From: Desulfonatronovibrio sp.
Lineage (GTDB): Bacteria > Desulfobacterota > Desulfovibrionia > Desulfovibrionales > Desulfonatronovibrionaceae
Assembly (NCBI GenBank): GCA_003566455.1
Contig: PXDF01000112.1
Span: 1-48,373, forward strand
Direction: 5' to 3'
Length of the DNA stretch: 48,373 nucleotides
Shown here: one piece after another, positions 28,414 through 38,056 of the stretch
How the letters are laid out: the number at the start of each line of letters is the position of its first letter
Position numbering within the stretch: position 1 is the first letter of the stretch
Translations under genes and position numbers: made by a program
The notes under the pieces: generated by a model
Database searches by the model: none
What the model saw: the letters and a program-made list of their open reading frames with translations, nothing else
Told to the model about the DNA's origin: nothing

Positions 28414-29765
28414 GCCAGGATTTGATTCACGGTTTGCTTCAGCTGCCGACCCAGAGGCGACTTGCGGGAAATCTCCTTCTCAACATTGGTGATTCCCTTG
28501 ATAACAGTTGAATGTCTGCGGTTCAGCCTGTAGCCGATTTCTTTAAGAGAAAAGTCAGTGAATCTTCTGGCGATATAAAAAGCAACATTCCTGGCCATGA
28601 CATGCTGTTTTTTCCTGCTTTTTGAACAAATTCCTTCCCGGGAAACCTGAAACAGCTTGCAGACATGATCAAGTATCTGATCCAGGTCCATTTTATTATT
28701 CTGAATATCATAATTCTGAATAACCTGCATGGCCAGATCAAGGGTAATGCTCTCTTTGAGCATCCTGGCCTTGAACACCAGGTTATGAAGGCAGCTTTCC
28801 AGCTGACGGATATCATTCTGAATACTTCCAGCCAGATAATCAGTCACATCATCGGACAGATTTACCTGAAGAGAATTAGCCTTGTTTCTGACTATCTCCT
28901 GCCTGGTACTCATATCCGGCCTGTCAATAACGGCTAGGAACCCTCTGCACATTCGTGAAACAATGTTGGAATCGATGTCGCTCAATTCCTTAGGCAAAAA
29001 GGTACTGGTGAGCACAATCTTTTTACCCTGGCACTGCAAAGAATTGAAGGTGGAAAGAAATTCATTCTGAATCTTTTCTTTGCCCTGAAAAAAATGAATA
29101 TCCTCAAGCAAAAGCACATCGATCTGATCTCTGAACCTGGCCTTGAATTCTTCCATTCTTTTTGCTTTCAAGGCCATAACCAGCTGGTTGGCAAATTCTT
29201 CCGCGGTGAGATAGGCAATACGGACATTTTTCCTGTTGGCCTGGGCGGCCATAAAACTGCCCATAGACTGTGCAAGATGGGTTTTGCCCAGCCCGGTTGA
29301 GGAACAGAGAAAAAGCTGATCAGAAGAAATATTTTCCCGGCAGAAACTTTTTGAAGCCACAAAGGCCAGCTCATTGCAGGGACCAACGACAAAGTCATCA
29401 AAGCTGAACTGAAAGCTGGAAACAACTTTCAATGGAGTGTTGACCGGCAAGGCTGGTTGCTCTTGCCTTATAATATTTCTGCAGGTCCTGATGGGACTGG
29501 AGTGACCGTTGTTATTACTGCTGCATGTGATTAACAGTTCAGGAGTCAGGCCCAGAACATCCTGAGAGGACTCAAGAATTGCGCTTTCCAGCTTCTCTTT
29601 GACCCAGGAGGCAATGAACTCGTTGGGGGCCTCAAGGCTGAGGCGTCCGGATTCAGGATCAAAAATTCCTCTGAGGGGTCTAATCCAGAGCTTAAAAAGT
29701 CCAGGTTTCAGAGATTTTTCAAGGATTATTAGGATTCTTTCCCACGCGTTCATCATGAGGAACAT
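28410..29765 (-). CDS. dnaA: Chromosomal replication initiator DnaA, divergent
   Basis: The 451-residue protein has the four-domain plan of DnaA: an N-terminal domain I (about 1-80, WERILIILEKSL), a linker, an AAA+ domain with P-loop SSTGLGKT at 155-162 and Walker B LLLEDIHFF, then a helix-turn-helix domain IV. The canonical first glycine of the P-loop (GGVGLGKT) is serine. In domain IV the DnaA signature is NRRHSTV, with Arg417 where E. coli has the DNA-contacting Asp433 (GGRDHTTV) and one residue fewer. This may be a lineage-specific DnaA of Desulfovibrionales. There is no dnaN neighbour. The start among ATG codons at 29765, 29756 or 29753 is uncertain. Confidence 0.88.
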   Translation of the reverse strand: MFLMMNAWERILIILEKSLKPGLFKLWIRPLRGIFDPESGRLSLEAPNEFIASWVKEKLESAILESSQDVLGLTPELLITCSSNNNGHSSPIRTCRNIIRQEQPALPVNTPLKVVSSFQFSFDDFVVGPCNELAFVASKSFCRENISSDQLFLCSSTGLGKTHLAQSMGSFMAAQANRKNVRIAYLTAEEFANQLVMALKAKRMEEFKARFRDQIDVLLLEDIHFFQGKEKIQNEFLSTFNSLQCQGKKIVLTSTFLPKELSDIDSNIVSRMCRGFLAVIDRPDMSTRQEIVRNKANSLQVNLSDDVTDYLAGSIQNDIRQLESCLHNLVFKARMLKESITLDLAMQVIQNYDIQNNKMDLDQILDHVCKLFQVSREGICSKSRKKQHVMARNVAFYIARRFTDFSLKEIGYRLNRRHSTVIKGITNVEKEISRKSPLGRQLKQTVNQILA

Positions 29766-30295
29766 TTCTACTCAAATCATCTTTCGCGTGGCAACCTGAA
29801 AAAAATGGCTATTTCACCTCATATTTCTTTTATTCTTTTTACAACATAACATGGTTTAATTATTCAATTATTTTCCAAAAATTGTTTTTTATAATGACCT
29901 GACTGCTGTTTATAAGACAAGCCGAAAAATCCAGTGCTCATGAGGGGAAAGGATAACTTATTCACAGATTAATTTATTTTATCAACATGGTAAGATTTAA
30001 TTTTCTTCAAATTTCATCAATTTTCTTTAAAAAAGGATTATTTTAACTTTTCTCAATCCTGAACATTTGTTCAGATTTTCCAGATATCAGTTCTTAAGCT
30101 AGACTGGGATACAGCCTGATTTAATATTTTCCCGGCAAAATCATTATGATGAATCAGTTCTAAGATTATTTAATTTTTTCTGTAATGCCAAGTGTTTAAG
30201 AGATGATTATGGATTTCAATATTGCAGACATAGACAAACATAACTATACTTGGCAAAGTTAAAATCAGTCTAAGTTTATCTTAAGGAGAACCAAA
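29766..30295. other. AT-rich region upstream of dnaA: possible replication origin
   Basis: About 530 bases of very AT-rich, gene-free DNA lie between dnaA and the cation ATPase. TTATTCACA (29958-29966) fits the relaxed DnaA box TTATNCACA exactly. TTATCAACA (29979-29987), 21 bases on, has one mismatch. Poly-A/T runs suited to unwinding are at 29995-30050. Only two box-like sites are seen, which is fewer than most origins. The altered DnaA recognition residue means the true box could differ. It also holds the ATPase promoter. Confidence 0.35.
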
Positions 30296-33064
30296 GTGGT
30301 TGACAAATCAAAAATCACCCAGAAAAAAAAGTGGCATGGAGTTCCTGCCGAAGAAGCATTTGAAATACTGGAATCTTCATCTGAAGGCCTGACATCTGAT
30401 CAGGCCCGGGAAAGGCTGGCAGAATTTGGCCCCAACACCCTGGCCCAGTCTGAAAAACGCGGTCCTCTAATGCGCTTCCTTCTCCAATTTCATAATGTCC
30501 TCATTTATGTATTGCTGGTTGCAGCTGTAGTGACAGCTTTGCTGCAGGAATGGGTTGACTCCATTGTCATCTTTGGAGTGACCATAGTCAACGCACTCAT
30601 TGGCTTTATCCAGGAAGGAAAGGCTGAAAAATCCCTGGACAGCATAAGAAGCATGCTGGCTCCTAAGGCTGTGGTTTTAAGGGACGGCAAAAGGACAACA
30701 ATCGAAGCTCAGAATCTGATACCCGGAGACGTGGTTGTTCTCAAACCAGGTGATAAGGTGCCAGCTGATCTCAGACTTTTTGAGACCAGTGATCTCCAGA
30801 TTAACGAATCAGCCCTGACCGGAGAATCCGTACCGGTCAGCAAAAATACCTATGAAGTGGATGAGGACACTACCCTTGGAGACAGATCAGGCATGGCCTA
30901 TTCAGGGACATTGGTTACATATGGACAGGCCAGGGGAGTGGTTGTGGCTACAGCGGAACTTACCCAGATCGGGCGCATCAGCTCCATGTTAAGCCAGGTG
31001 GACAGCCTGACAACCCCTTTGCTCAGGCAGGTGGCTAAATTCGGACATATGCTCACCATTGCCATTCTGCTTCTGGCGGGACTGACCTTTTTCTTCGGCA
31101 TAGTAATCAGGGATTATGGGCCCAGCGACATGTTTCTGGCAGCAGTAGGCCTGGCTGTAGCCGCAATCCCCGAAGGACTGCCCGCCATCATGACAATAAC
31201 CCTGGCCATAGGTGTGCAGAGAATGGCCAGAAGAAACGCTATCATACGCAGACTCCCGGCGGTGGAAACCCTTGGCTCAGTGACCATAATCTGTTCAGAC
31301 AAAACCGGAACCCTGACCAAGAATGAAATGACAGTCCAGAGTATCAGGACCATTGACAATCTTTACCAGGTGAGCGGGGCTGGTTATTCACCAGAGGGAG
31401 AATTCACTCATGAAGGCAGCAAGATTGATCCAAAAGAACATACAGTGCTCATGGAGATGCTCAAATCCTCACTATTATGCAATGAAGCCCTTATTCACGA
31501 CTCCGGGGAAGGTCAGTGGAAGCTTGATGGCGCACCAACTGAAGGCGCTCTGGTAACAGTGGCCATGAAGGCCGGTCTGGCTCATGACCAGGTTAACAAG
31601 GAAAATCCCAGGCTGAATATAATGCCCTTCAGCTCAGAAAAAAAATTCATGGCCACCCTCAACCGGTCTGGAAATGACGAAACTATAATCATCCTTAAAG
31701 GAGCACCGGAAAGGGTTTTGGAAAGATGCTCTCACCAGAGACACCTTCAGGAAGACAGAGCCATTGAACAGGAATTCTGGAAAGAACAGGGTGAGGATAT
31801 CGCTTCCAAAGGACAGCGGCTGCTGGCAGTGGCTGTTAAAAAAGCGGATCAGGGCCGCAAAGAAATCAAAGACAGTGATGTTGAACAAGGATTCACTCTC
31901 CTCGGCCTTTTTGGAATAATTGATCCCCCCAGGGAAGAAGCCATTGAGGCTGCAGCCAAGCTCATCGGCGACTGCGTGTCTGTCAAAGAATGCCGTTCAG
32001 CCGGGATAAGAGTCAAGATGATCACCGGCGACCATGTCCTGACCGCTCTGTCCATAGCTGAAAAACTGGGCATAGGCGATGGAAAGACCGCTCTGACCGG
32101 CCAGGATCTTGAAAAGAAGAGCGACGAGGAACTGGAGAAGGTCACTCCGAAAATCGATGTTTTCGCCAGGACCAGTCCGGAGCATAAGCTGAGGCTGGTC
32201 AAAGCTCTGCAGGCCGGAAAGCATATCGTGGCCATGACTGGAGACGGAGTCAACGACGCCCCAGCCCTGAAAAGGGCAGATGTGGGAGTAGCCATGGGCA
32301 GAAGCGGCACTGAAGCGGCCAAGGAAGCTTCAGATATGGTGCTGGCGGATGATAATTTCGCCTCCATAGCCAATGCTGTTGAAGAGGGAAGAACCGTCTA
32401 TGACAATCTCAAAAAGGCCATTCTGTTTATTCTTCCCACCAACGGCGGACAGGCCCTGGTGGTTATCACGTCAATCCTCATGGGCATAGGTCTGGTTGAC
32501 GCCACAGGACAGTTCTCCCTGCCCATCAGCCCCCCCCAGATTCTGTGGATAAACATGGTCACCGCCGTCAGTCTGGCTTTAGCCCTTGCATTTGAACCTT
32601 CTGAAGCCAATGTTATGAGAAGGCCCCCCAGGCCTTCCGACGAAGAGCTGGTATCGGGCTTTCTGCTGTGGAGAGTGACCTTTGTCTCGATTTTAATGGT
32701 GATCGGCGCCCTTGGGCATTACAAGCTTGTCCTTGCCGATGGCGGGTCACAGAACCTGGCCAGTACCTCGGCCATCAACACCCTGGTCATGGCCCAGGTG
32801 TTTTACCTGTTCAGCAGCCGTTATATTTACGAGTCGTCCCTGAATTTACAGGGCATAATCGGCAGCAGGCCAGTTTTGATCTCCATATCGGTCCTGGCGG
32901 TTCTTCAGCTGAGTTTTACCTACCTGCCGCCAATGCAGTTTCTCTTCCAGACCGAAGCCCTTGACTTATGGGCCTGGGTAAAAATCTTGATTTTCGGCAT
33001 GGCTGTATTTTTCCTGGTGGAACTGGAAAAATCCCTGTTCCGCAGAAAAAACTCGGGCGGCTAG
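30296..33064 (+). CDS. P2-type cation-transporting ATPase (SERCA/PMA-like), ion not determined
   Basis: The 922-residue pump has a cation-ATPase N-terminal domain, four N-terminal membrane helices and the actuator TGES motif in [11 protein letters not shown]. The phosphorylation site is DKTGTLT at Asp335. The nucleotide-binding domain has KGAPE, the hinge has [10 protein letters not shown], and C-terminal helices follow. Helix 4 has the IPEGLP motif seen in Ca2+ and Na+/K+ ATPases. Helix 6 reads [18 protein letters not shown] (about 751-768), so the ion-binding Asp (SERCA Asp800) is Ala757. Transport of Ca2+ is therefore doubtful; Na+, K+ or H+ are alternatives. The start is GTG at 30296 with AAGGAG seven bases upstream. 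Confidence 0.9.
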   Translation: MVDKSKITQKKKWHGVPAEEAFEILESSSEGLTSDQARERLAEFGPNTLAQSEKRGPLMRFLLQFHNVLIYVLLVAAVVTALLQEWVDSIVIFGVTIVNALIGFIQEGKAEKSLDSIRSMLAPKAVVLRDGKRTTIEAQNLIPGDVVVLKPGDKVPADLRLFETSDLQINESALTGESVPVSKNTYEVDEDTTLGDRSGMAYSGTLVTYGQARGVVVATAELTQIGRISSMLSQVDSLTTPLLRQVAKFGHMLTIAILLLAGLTFFFGIVIRDYGPSDMFLAAVGLAVAAIPEGLPAIMTITLAIGVQRMARRNAIIRRLPAVETLGSVTIICSDKTGTLTKNEMTVQSIRTIDNLYQVSGAGYSPEGEFTHEGSKIDPKEHTVLMEMLKSSLLCNEALIHDSGEGQWKLDGAPTEGALVTVAMKAGLAHDQVNKENPRLNIMPFSSEKKFMATLNRSGNDETIIILKGAPERVLERCSHQRHLQEDRAIEQEFWKEQGEDIASKGQRLLAVAVKKADQGRKEIKDSDVEQGFTLLGLFGIIDPPREEAIEAAAKLIGDCVSVKECRSAGIRVKMITGDHVLTALSIAEKLGIGDGKTALTGQDLEKKSDEELEKVTPKIDVFARTSPEHKLRLVKALQAGKHIVAMTGDGVNDAPALKRADVGVAMGRSGTEAAKEASDMVLADDNFASIANAVEEGRTVYDNLKKAILFILPTNGGQALVVITSILMGIGLVDATGQFSLPISPPQILWINMVTAVSLALALAFEPSEANVMRRPPRPSDEELVSGFLLWRVTFVSILMVIGALGHYKLVLADGGSQNLASTSAINTLVMAQVFYLFSSRYIYESSLNLQGIIGSRPVLISISVLAVLQLSFTYLPPMQFLFQTEALDLWAWVKILIFGMAVFFLVELEKSLFRRKNSGG

Positions 33065-33071
33065 ACTGTTT

Positions 33072-33932
33072 TTATGTAAGAGCAATGAGAAAAACGCCGG
33101 CCAGCATCACCGCGGCCGCTGTAAATCTGGTTTTGAGATCCTTTTCCATAAAATACAGTCCGCCAATAAGCACGCCCATTATGATGCTGGTCCTTTTAAT
33201 GGCGATCACGTATGGGACCAGACCGATATTGATGGCGGTCATCTGGAAAACAAATCCTGCCCCGGTAAAGAAGCCGATAAGGAGAAGAAACTTCAGATTG
33301 CCTGCGGTCCTGCCCCTTAAAGCCGACCGCTTCAAAAACAGAACAATGGTCAGGCCCAGGGAAATAAAGCTCTGCACACAGACAGCCCAGAAAAAAGGAC
33401 TAGTGGCCTGTACCCCGATCTTGTCCATATTGGCGGCAACACTCCAGATAAGGGCCACCAAGAGCATCAGCCTGGCCCCCGGCTCTCTGACAATGGCTGC
33501 CAGGGGGCTGATAATTGATGACCTGTCTTTTATTCCCAGAAGATACGAACCGACAAAAATTAAAAATACCCCTGCATAGCCGGGAAGTGTTGGAATATCC
33601 CCCACCATGAGAGGCGAGGTAAAAAGAAGAAATACAGGGGTAAAGCTGAGCAGGGGAAGGGTTATGGACAGATCAGACAGGTTTATGGCCCTGATATAAA
33701 GAAGAGTGGCCAGGATATTCAGACCCCCTCCCACCACAAGAGCCATCCAGAACCGGCCGGGTATATACTCTGGTATGGGCGTGATAAAAATCAGGGGAAG
33801 AATAAATGGAAGACTGAAAACCTTCCAGGCCCAGGATATGGTGAAAAAGTCGAAGTCCTTTAGGGATTTCTTGCACAGTCCGTCTTTGAAAGCTTCGCAG
33901 ACTGCCGTAAGAAATGAAAGAAGAATCCACAT
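33072..33932 (-). CDS. EamA/DMT-family transporter
   Basis: The 286-residue protein is a drug/metabolite-transporter superfamily member with about ten hydrophobic segments in two EamA repeats. The first spans about residues 1-130 and the second about 150-286 (LMLLVALIWSVAANMDKIGV, VIAIKRTSIIMGVLIGGLYFME, AAAVMLAGVFLIAL). The second repeat contains the KRTS motif common in EamA proteins. It sits in the inner membrane; the substrate cannot be told. The stop lies 7 bases from the convergent ATPase stop. alr lies 16 bases upstream on the same strand, so they may be co-transcribed. Confidence 0.85.
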   Translation of the reverse strand: MWILLSFLTAVCEAFKDGLCKKSLKDFDFFTISWAWKVFSLPFILPLIFITPIPEYIPGRFWMALVVGGGLNILATLLYIRAINLSDLSITLPLLSFTPVFLLFTSPLMVGDIPTLPGYAGVFLIFVGSYLLGIKDRSSIISPLAAIVREPGARLMLLVALIWSVAANMDKIGVQATSPFFWAVCVQSFISLGLTIVLFLKRSALRGRTAGNLKFLLLIGFFTGAGFVFQMTAINIGLVPYVIAIKRTSIIMGVLIGGLYFMEKDLKTRFTAAAVMLAGVFLIALT

Positions 33933-33948
33933 TTAAAACATGGAGTGT

Positions 33949-35058
33949 TCAGAAGTTGATGTATTTTTTTTCATTTTTGCCCAGCAGACAGAAAACCTCA
34001 TAGGATATTGTTTTCCACCATCCTGCCAGTTCGTGCACGTCAATGCAGCCAGATCCAGGACCTCCCAGAACAAAAACCTGGTCTCCAAAGGATATCTCCG
34101 GCACAGATGAAACATCAACAGCAGTCAGCTGCATGCAGACCCTGCCAAGAACCGGCAGCCTGTGTCCGTCAAACAGCATCCATGACTTATTGGACAGGGA
34201 TCTGGCATAGTTGTCCGCGTAGCCGCATCCGATTATGGCCACCCGCATATCTCTTGGCGCGGTAAAAGTCAGGCCGTAGCTTATGCCCTGGCCTTTGGGC
34301 AGCTGATGCACAGACAGCACAGGTGCGCTGACATGCATGGCCTGTTTGAGACGGCGTCCTTTTTCCGCAATTGCTGTGTTCACAAAGGGATTGCCCCCGT
34401 AAAGAGCTATCCCGGGCCTGGCCAGATCTCCCAGAGACTGCTGAAAATTAAGGATAGCCGCTGAGTTGGCCAGGGATCTTTTATGTTTATAGCCAGACTG
34501 ATTAAAGGCTTCACACACGGAGTTCAATACTTCAAGCTGTTGGCGGGCCTGATGCCCCATGTCCGGATTATCAGCAAAGGCCAGATGTGAGCAGATCATG
34601 TCTGGATTCAGGGCCGGGTTGACTCTGAAAAACTCCACAAGACGGCCGCAGGCTTCAGGTTTAAACCCGAGCCTGCTCATTCCCGTATCGAACTTCAGCC
34701 CGATTCTCAGCTGATCCTTTAAGGTCAGGCACTCTGCCAGTGTGGTCAATTGATCCCAGGAATGAATAACAGGCTTTATGCCAAAAATAATCAGATTTTT
34801 ATAATCATCAAGGCCAAGGGGACCAAGAAGGGAATATATGGTTGCCTGAGGCAGTGACTTTCTCAGAAGTACCCCCTCGTCCACAGTACCAACTCCAAAA
34901 GTCCTGGCCCCTTCAGCAAACAGGGTCCCGGCCACCCTTTCAATGCCGTGGCTGTAGGCGTCAGCCTTGACCACAGGCATTACCTCCACCCCTGATTCTG
35001 ACTTCAGGACATGATAATTATGCCTGATGGCCTCTAGGTCTATTGTAACTTTGAGCAT
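33949..35058 (-). CDS. alr: Alanine racemase
   Basis: Alr is a PLP enzyme that interconverts L- and D-alanine for peptidoglycan. The 369-residue protein has the N-terminal TIM barrel with PLP lysine Lys31 (VVKADAYSHG). The C-terminal beta domain carries the catalytic tyrosine Tyr261 (GISYGLTFTAP). MSRLGFKP and the GYADNYARSL segment are also typical. Length is normal. In many bacteria alr is essential. It is followed by the EamA transporter 16 bases away. The preceding moaA is separated by about 130 bases of degenerate repeats. Confidence 0.96.
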   Translation of the reverse strand: MLKVTIDLEAIRHNYHVLKSESGVEVMPVVKADAYSHGIERVAGTLFAEGARTFGVGTVDEGVLLRKSLPQATIYSLLGPLGLDDYKNLIIFGIKPVIHSWDQLTTLAECLTLKDQLRIGLKFDTGMSRLGFKPEACGRLVEFFRVNPALNPDMICSHLAFADNPDMGHQARQQLEVLNSVCEAFNQSGYKHKRSLANSAAILNFQQSLGDLARPGIALYGGNPFVNTAIAEKGRRLKQAMHVSAPVLSVHQLPKGQGISYGLTFTAPRDMRVAIIGCGYADNYARSLSNKSWMLFDGHRLPVLGRVCMQLTAVDVSSVPEISFGDQVFVLGGPGSGCIDVHELAGWWKTISYEVFCLLGKNEKKYINF

Positions 35059-35120
35059 TGTTTTATTAGGGACATTAAAGGCAGTATGTTGAGCAGCGAC
35101 CAGGAGTCAATTCTCTTGTT

Positions 35121-35180
35121 CTCCGACCTCTGACATCAGACATCTGACATCCGGCTTCCGACGTCCGACCTCTGATTTCA
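35121..35180. repeat. Degenerate short direct repeats between moaA and alr
   Basis: TCCGACCTCTGA occurs at 35122-35133 and 35164-35175, and TCTGACATC at 35129-35137 and 35143-35151 with a 14-base period. The stretch is a mosaic of GACATC/GACCTC/GACGTC units. It has no coding capacity beyond the moaA stop and looks like expandable intergenic repeat DNA. Confidence 0.6.
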
Positions 35181-35185
35181 GATCT

Positions 35186-36184
35186 TCATCCTCCGATTGA
35201 TGACATGACTCTTTCACAGATGCTTTTCCGGTCTTTATTATTCCGGCCCATGATCTCATGCCCCATGGGTTTTTTGAGTCCAGCCCTTTCAAGAACTTTT
35301 TTCAATTGGTCATTGTTTATTCTGGGGGAACGGATCAAAGGCAGCAATCTGTAGTCCTTGTCTGAAAAAAGACAGGTTCTTAGGCGGCCATCCGCTGTGA
35401 TCCTGAACCTGTTGCAGGTCAGACAGAAATGATTGCTTAAAGGTGAAATGACTCCTATCCTGCCCTGCCCCTGAGGCAGACTGTAAATCCTGGCCGGGCC
35501 GTGGTTCATATCCTTGTCCGCGACAGGTTTCAGCTCTGTTATCTTTTGTGCGGACTGAAGGATTTCGTCAGATGACCAGAAATGTTCTTTCTGCCAGAGG
35601 GTTTTCTGACCTATGGGCATGAATTCTATAAAGCGCACGTCCAGAGGCCTGGACAGCGCCATATTGACAAAATCTTCAAGCTCATGGTCATTGACTCCCT
35701 TAAGGGCAACCACATTAATCTTGACTCTGATCCCAACTTCCAGACAACGGTCAATGCTGGTCAGGACATTATTTAAAAAATCGCGTCCGGTGATCCGCTG
35801 ATATTTTTCCCGATCCAGTGTATCCAGGGAAATATTGAGGCCCTTTATGCCGATATCCTTCAAGGCCCTGATTTTACCGGCAATAAGTGTAGCATTGGTG
35901 GTAAGTCTGATATCAAGCTCAGGAAAGCTGTTTTTCAGCCTGTTTAGAAAATAGAGAATATCACGCCTGACAAAAGGCTCGCCCCCGGTTAAACGTACCT
36001 TCTGAACGTCCATCCTGGAGACAACTTCCAACAGGTAGAACATATCTTCATAAGTCAGGATTTCGTTATGAGGAATAAAACGCGTATTTCTGCAGGGACG
36101 GCAATAAAAACAGTTCAGATTACACCTGTCAGTTATGCTCAGACGCAAATAGCTGACTGCACGGCCATAATTATCTTTAATCAT
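35186..36184 (-). CDS. moaA: GTP 3',8-cyclase (molybdenum cofactor biosynthesis protein A)
   Basis: MoaA is a radical-SAM enzyme that begins molybdenum cofactor synthesis by converting GTP to 3',8-cyclo-GTP. The 332-residue protein has the N-terminal radical-SAM motif with Cys21, Cys25 and Cys28 (CNLNCFYC). A second 4Fe-4S cluster site uses Cys254, Cys257 and Cys271. It ends in the Gly-Gly tail (SSIGG) needed for function. The GGEPFVRRDI motif is typical. It is full length. No moaC or moaB is adjacent, and the only other Mo-cofactor gene here is the MoaE-like one at 26.3 kb. Confidence 0.97.
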   Translation of the reverse strand: MIKDNYGRAVSYLRLSITDRCNLNCFYCRPCRNTRFIPHNEILTYEDMFYLLEVVSRMDVQKVRLTGGEPFVRRDILYFLNRLKNSFPELDIRLTTNATLIAGKIRALKDIGIKGLNISLDTLDREKYQRITGRDFLNNVLTSIDRCLEVGIRVKINVVALKGVNDHELEDFVNMALSRPLDVRFIEFMPIGQKTLWQKEHFWSSDEILQSAQKITELKPVADKDMNHGPARIYSLPQGQGRIGVISPLSNHFCLTCNRFRITADGRLRTCLFSDKDYRLLPLIRSPRINNDQLKKVLERAGLKKPMGHEIMGRNNKDRKSICERVMSSIGG

Positions 36185-36570
36185 TTATTTGTCCAAACTC
36201 TAAATGACTCGCTTTCCAGCAAATATATCATGATACCCTTGAATTATGTTTCATGATCATCAATTCAGTAACCGTGCCCGGTCAATTGCGGCCATGCCGG
36301 CCTTGAACAAAACACGGCCATCATAAACCTGAAAAGGTCTGCAAAGACTTTACAAAAGGGGCGGTCCGCAATAAATACTTAAATGGCCTGGCAAAAAGAT
36401 TCGTTGAGTTGCCAGGGATAAAAACTTAAATTTTCCAGTCCACAGACATGGTTCTTATATCAAGTTATGATTACGGGCAACCTGGACCCCCACGTCCATT
36501 ATTTTTTGTGGAAATCAATGCAGGGTCTATTGGTGTCTTAGTGCCTTAATTCAGAATTTCCAAGGAAAAC
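36185..36570. other. Intergenic region between divergent moaA and met8-like genes
   Basis: About 386 bases with no convincing ORF. Features are a CGGCCATGCCGGCCTTG stretch with local GGCC palindromes near 36290-36305 and a final GGTGTCTTAGTGCCTTA segment (36531-36547), which resembles the repeat debris often seen in environmental bacterial genomes. Promoters for both flanking genes must lie here, but I see no strong -35/-10 pair. Confidence 0.5.
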
Positions 36571-37242
36571 ATGCGCTACTATCCAATTTTTTTAGACCTC
36601 AGTCATAAAACCTGCATGGTTGTAGGAGCGGGCAAAGTAGGTCTTAGGAAAATACAGACTCTTGTACAGTGCTCGCCTGCCGAAATTATTGTGGTGGATC
36701 AGTATGTAAGTGGTGTTGACATACCTGATCCTGGAAAAATAATCAGGCATTTAGGGGAAGCTTTCACCCATAAACACCTCCGGGGATGCCATCTGGTCTT
36801 TGCCTGCACCAGTGATCCCCAGGTCAATAATATTGTTGTCCAGGCCTGCCGGAAAAGAAATATCTGGTGCAATGTGGCTGAAAGACCCGAGCAGGGCGAT
36901 TTCATCCTGCCCGGAGTTTTTTCCAGGCAGGATTTGATAATAGCTGTTTCCACCTGTGGCTGCAGTCCTGCTCTCACCGCCAGAATCAAAAAGAATCTAC
37001 ACGATATTTACGGTCCTGAATACGCCCTATTGACCGCACTCCTGGCAGAAGTTAGACAAATCCTGTTGCCCCTGAAGCTTCCTCAGGCCCAAAACAGGGA
37101 GTATTTCAACAAAATTGTTGACTCGCATGCTGCAGAGCTTCTTAAGTCTGGTCGCGGAAAGGAACTTGAAGCCCTGTTGCTTGATATTCTGCCCACTGAT
37201 ACCCATAACCGGATAGAAGGGATAATCGATGCTCTCCTTTAG
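36571..37242 (+). CDS. Precorrin-2 dehydrogenase / sirohydrochlorin ferrochelatase (Met8/CysG N-terminal-like)
   Basis: This 223-residue protein converts precorrin-2 to sirohydrochlorin with NAD, and may insert iron to give siroheme, the DsrAB and sulfite reductase cofactor. The NAD-binding GAGKVG is at residues 19-24, followed by the family stretches HLVFACTSDPQVNNIVVQAC, NVAERPEQGDFILPGVF and IAVSTCGCSPALTARIKKNL. No uroporphyrinogen methyltransferase domain follows, so this is the Met8-type half alone. The AAGGAAAAC site precedes the ATG. The end overlaps the CcsA-like start by 14 bases, so the four genes to 39.7 kb are one operon. Confidence 0.92.
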   Translation: MRYYPIFLDLSHKTCMVVGAGKVGLRKIQTLVQCSPAEIIVVDQYVSGVDIPDPGKIIRHLGEAFTHKHLRGCHLVFACTSDPQVNNIVVQACRKRNIWCNVAERPEQGDFILPGVFSRQDLIIAVSTCGCSPALTARIKKNLHDIYGPEYALLTALLAEVRQILLPLKLPQAQNREYFNKIVDSHAAELLKSGRGKELEALLLDILPTDTHNRIEGIIDALL

Positions 37243-38056
37243 GATTCTGGATTTTTTCATCGCTCTACTTTATTTTACCGGAGCGCTTTCATTTTTGCTT
37301 GGACTGATCTACTCCAGCAAAAAGACCCAGGACAGATCTGTCATCATAACCGCCACAGGTTTTGGGCTGCACAGTCTTGATCTTGTTCTGAAATACGTTC
37401 TGGGCATAGGGGAAATACTGACCCAAAGCCAGTTCTACATAAGCCTTCTAGCCTGGTCGTTTCTTCTGATTTATTTTTTGTTATGGTGGAGGCTCAAACT
37501 CAAGTTCCTGTCCATTACAGCCGCTCCAATGGCCCTTCTTGTCTTTACAGGTTCACTGGCCATTTCCCCTTCCACCCTTCCCATTCCTGGAATCCTTCAG
37601 GGTCTCTGGTTTGGATTGCATATTGGATCACTGTTCATAAGCATGGCTCTTTTGGCCATGGCTTTTGGAGCAGGCGCCACTTACATATACCTGGATAAAA
37701 AAATCAAGTCCAAAGCCAAACTGGGCAATGTATCCAAAGACATGCCATCATTGCACAGCTTTGACCGGGTCAATCATCTGGCTGTAATCATAGGTTTCCC
37801 GCTCTACACGGTAGGAGTACTGTCAGGATTCATCTGGGCCGCTTTTACCTGGAAAACAATCTTTACCTGGGACCCCAAGGAAGTCGTCACCGTAATCATC
37901 TGGTTCGCTTTTGCCTGGCTTTTCCACAGAAGGGTTTCCGGCGCGTGGAAGGGTAAAAAGCCGGCCCAGGTTATCATCCTTATTTTTCTATTAACCCTGG
38001 CGTCATTCGTGGGCATTAATTTCTTTACTGAAACTCACCACAGCTTAAGGCCCTAA
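37229..38056 (+). CDS. CcsA/HemX-like cytochrome c assembly-type membrane protein
   Basis: The 275-residue protein has about eight membrane helices and the tryptophan-rich WDPKEV motif (TIFTWDPKEVVTVIIW, about 210-225) of the CcsA/CcmC/ResC heme-handling superfamily. Histidines that could bind heme lie near TM segments (GLHSLDLV, GLHIGSLF, RRVSGA). In many bacteria HemX, a relative, is encoded beside hemA and affects HemA level; that context matches here. It could instead be a cytochrome c system II component, but no CcsB partner is present. It overlaps the Met8-like gene by 14 bases and ends one base into the hemA start. Confidence 0.83.
   Translation: MLSFRILDFFIALLYFTGALSFLLGLIYSSKKTQDRSVIITATGFGLHSLDLVLKYVLGIGEILTQSQFYISLLAWSFLLIYFLLWWRLKLKFLSITAAPMALLVFTGSLAISPSTLPIPGILQGLWFGLHIGSLFISMALLAMAFGAGATYIYLDKKIKSKAKLGNVSKDMPSLHSFDRVNHLAVIIGFPLYTVGVLSGFIWAAFTWKTIFTWDPKEVVTVIIWFAFAWLFHRRVSGAWKGKKPAQVIILIFLLTLASFVGINFFTETHHSLRP

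Noticed and set aside
36531-36547. GGTGTCTTAGTGCCTTA as a regulatory site before the Met8-like gene
   Set aside because: It looks like repeat debris commonly seen in environmental genomes. No symmetry or promoter context supports a site.
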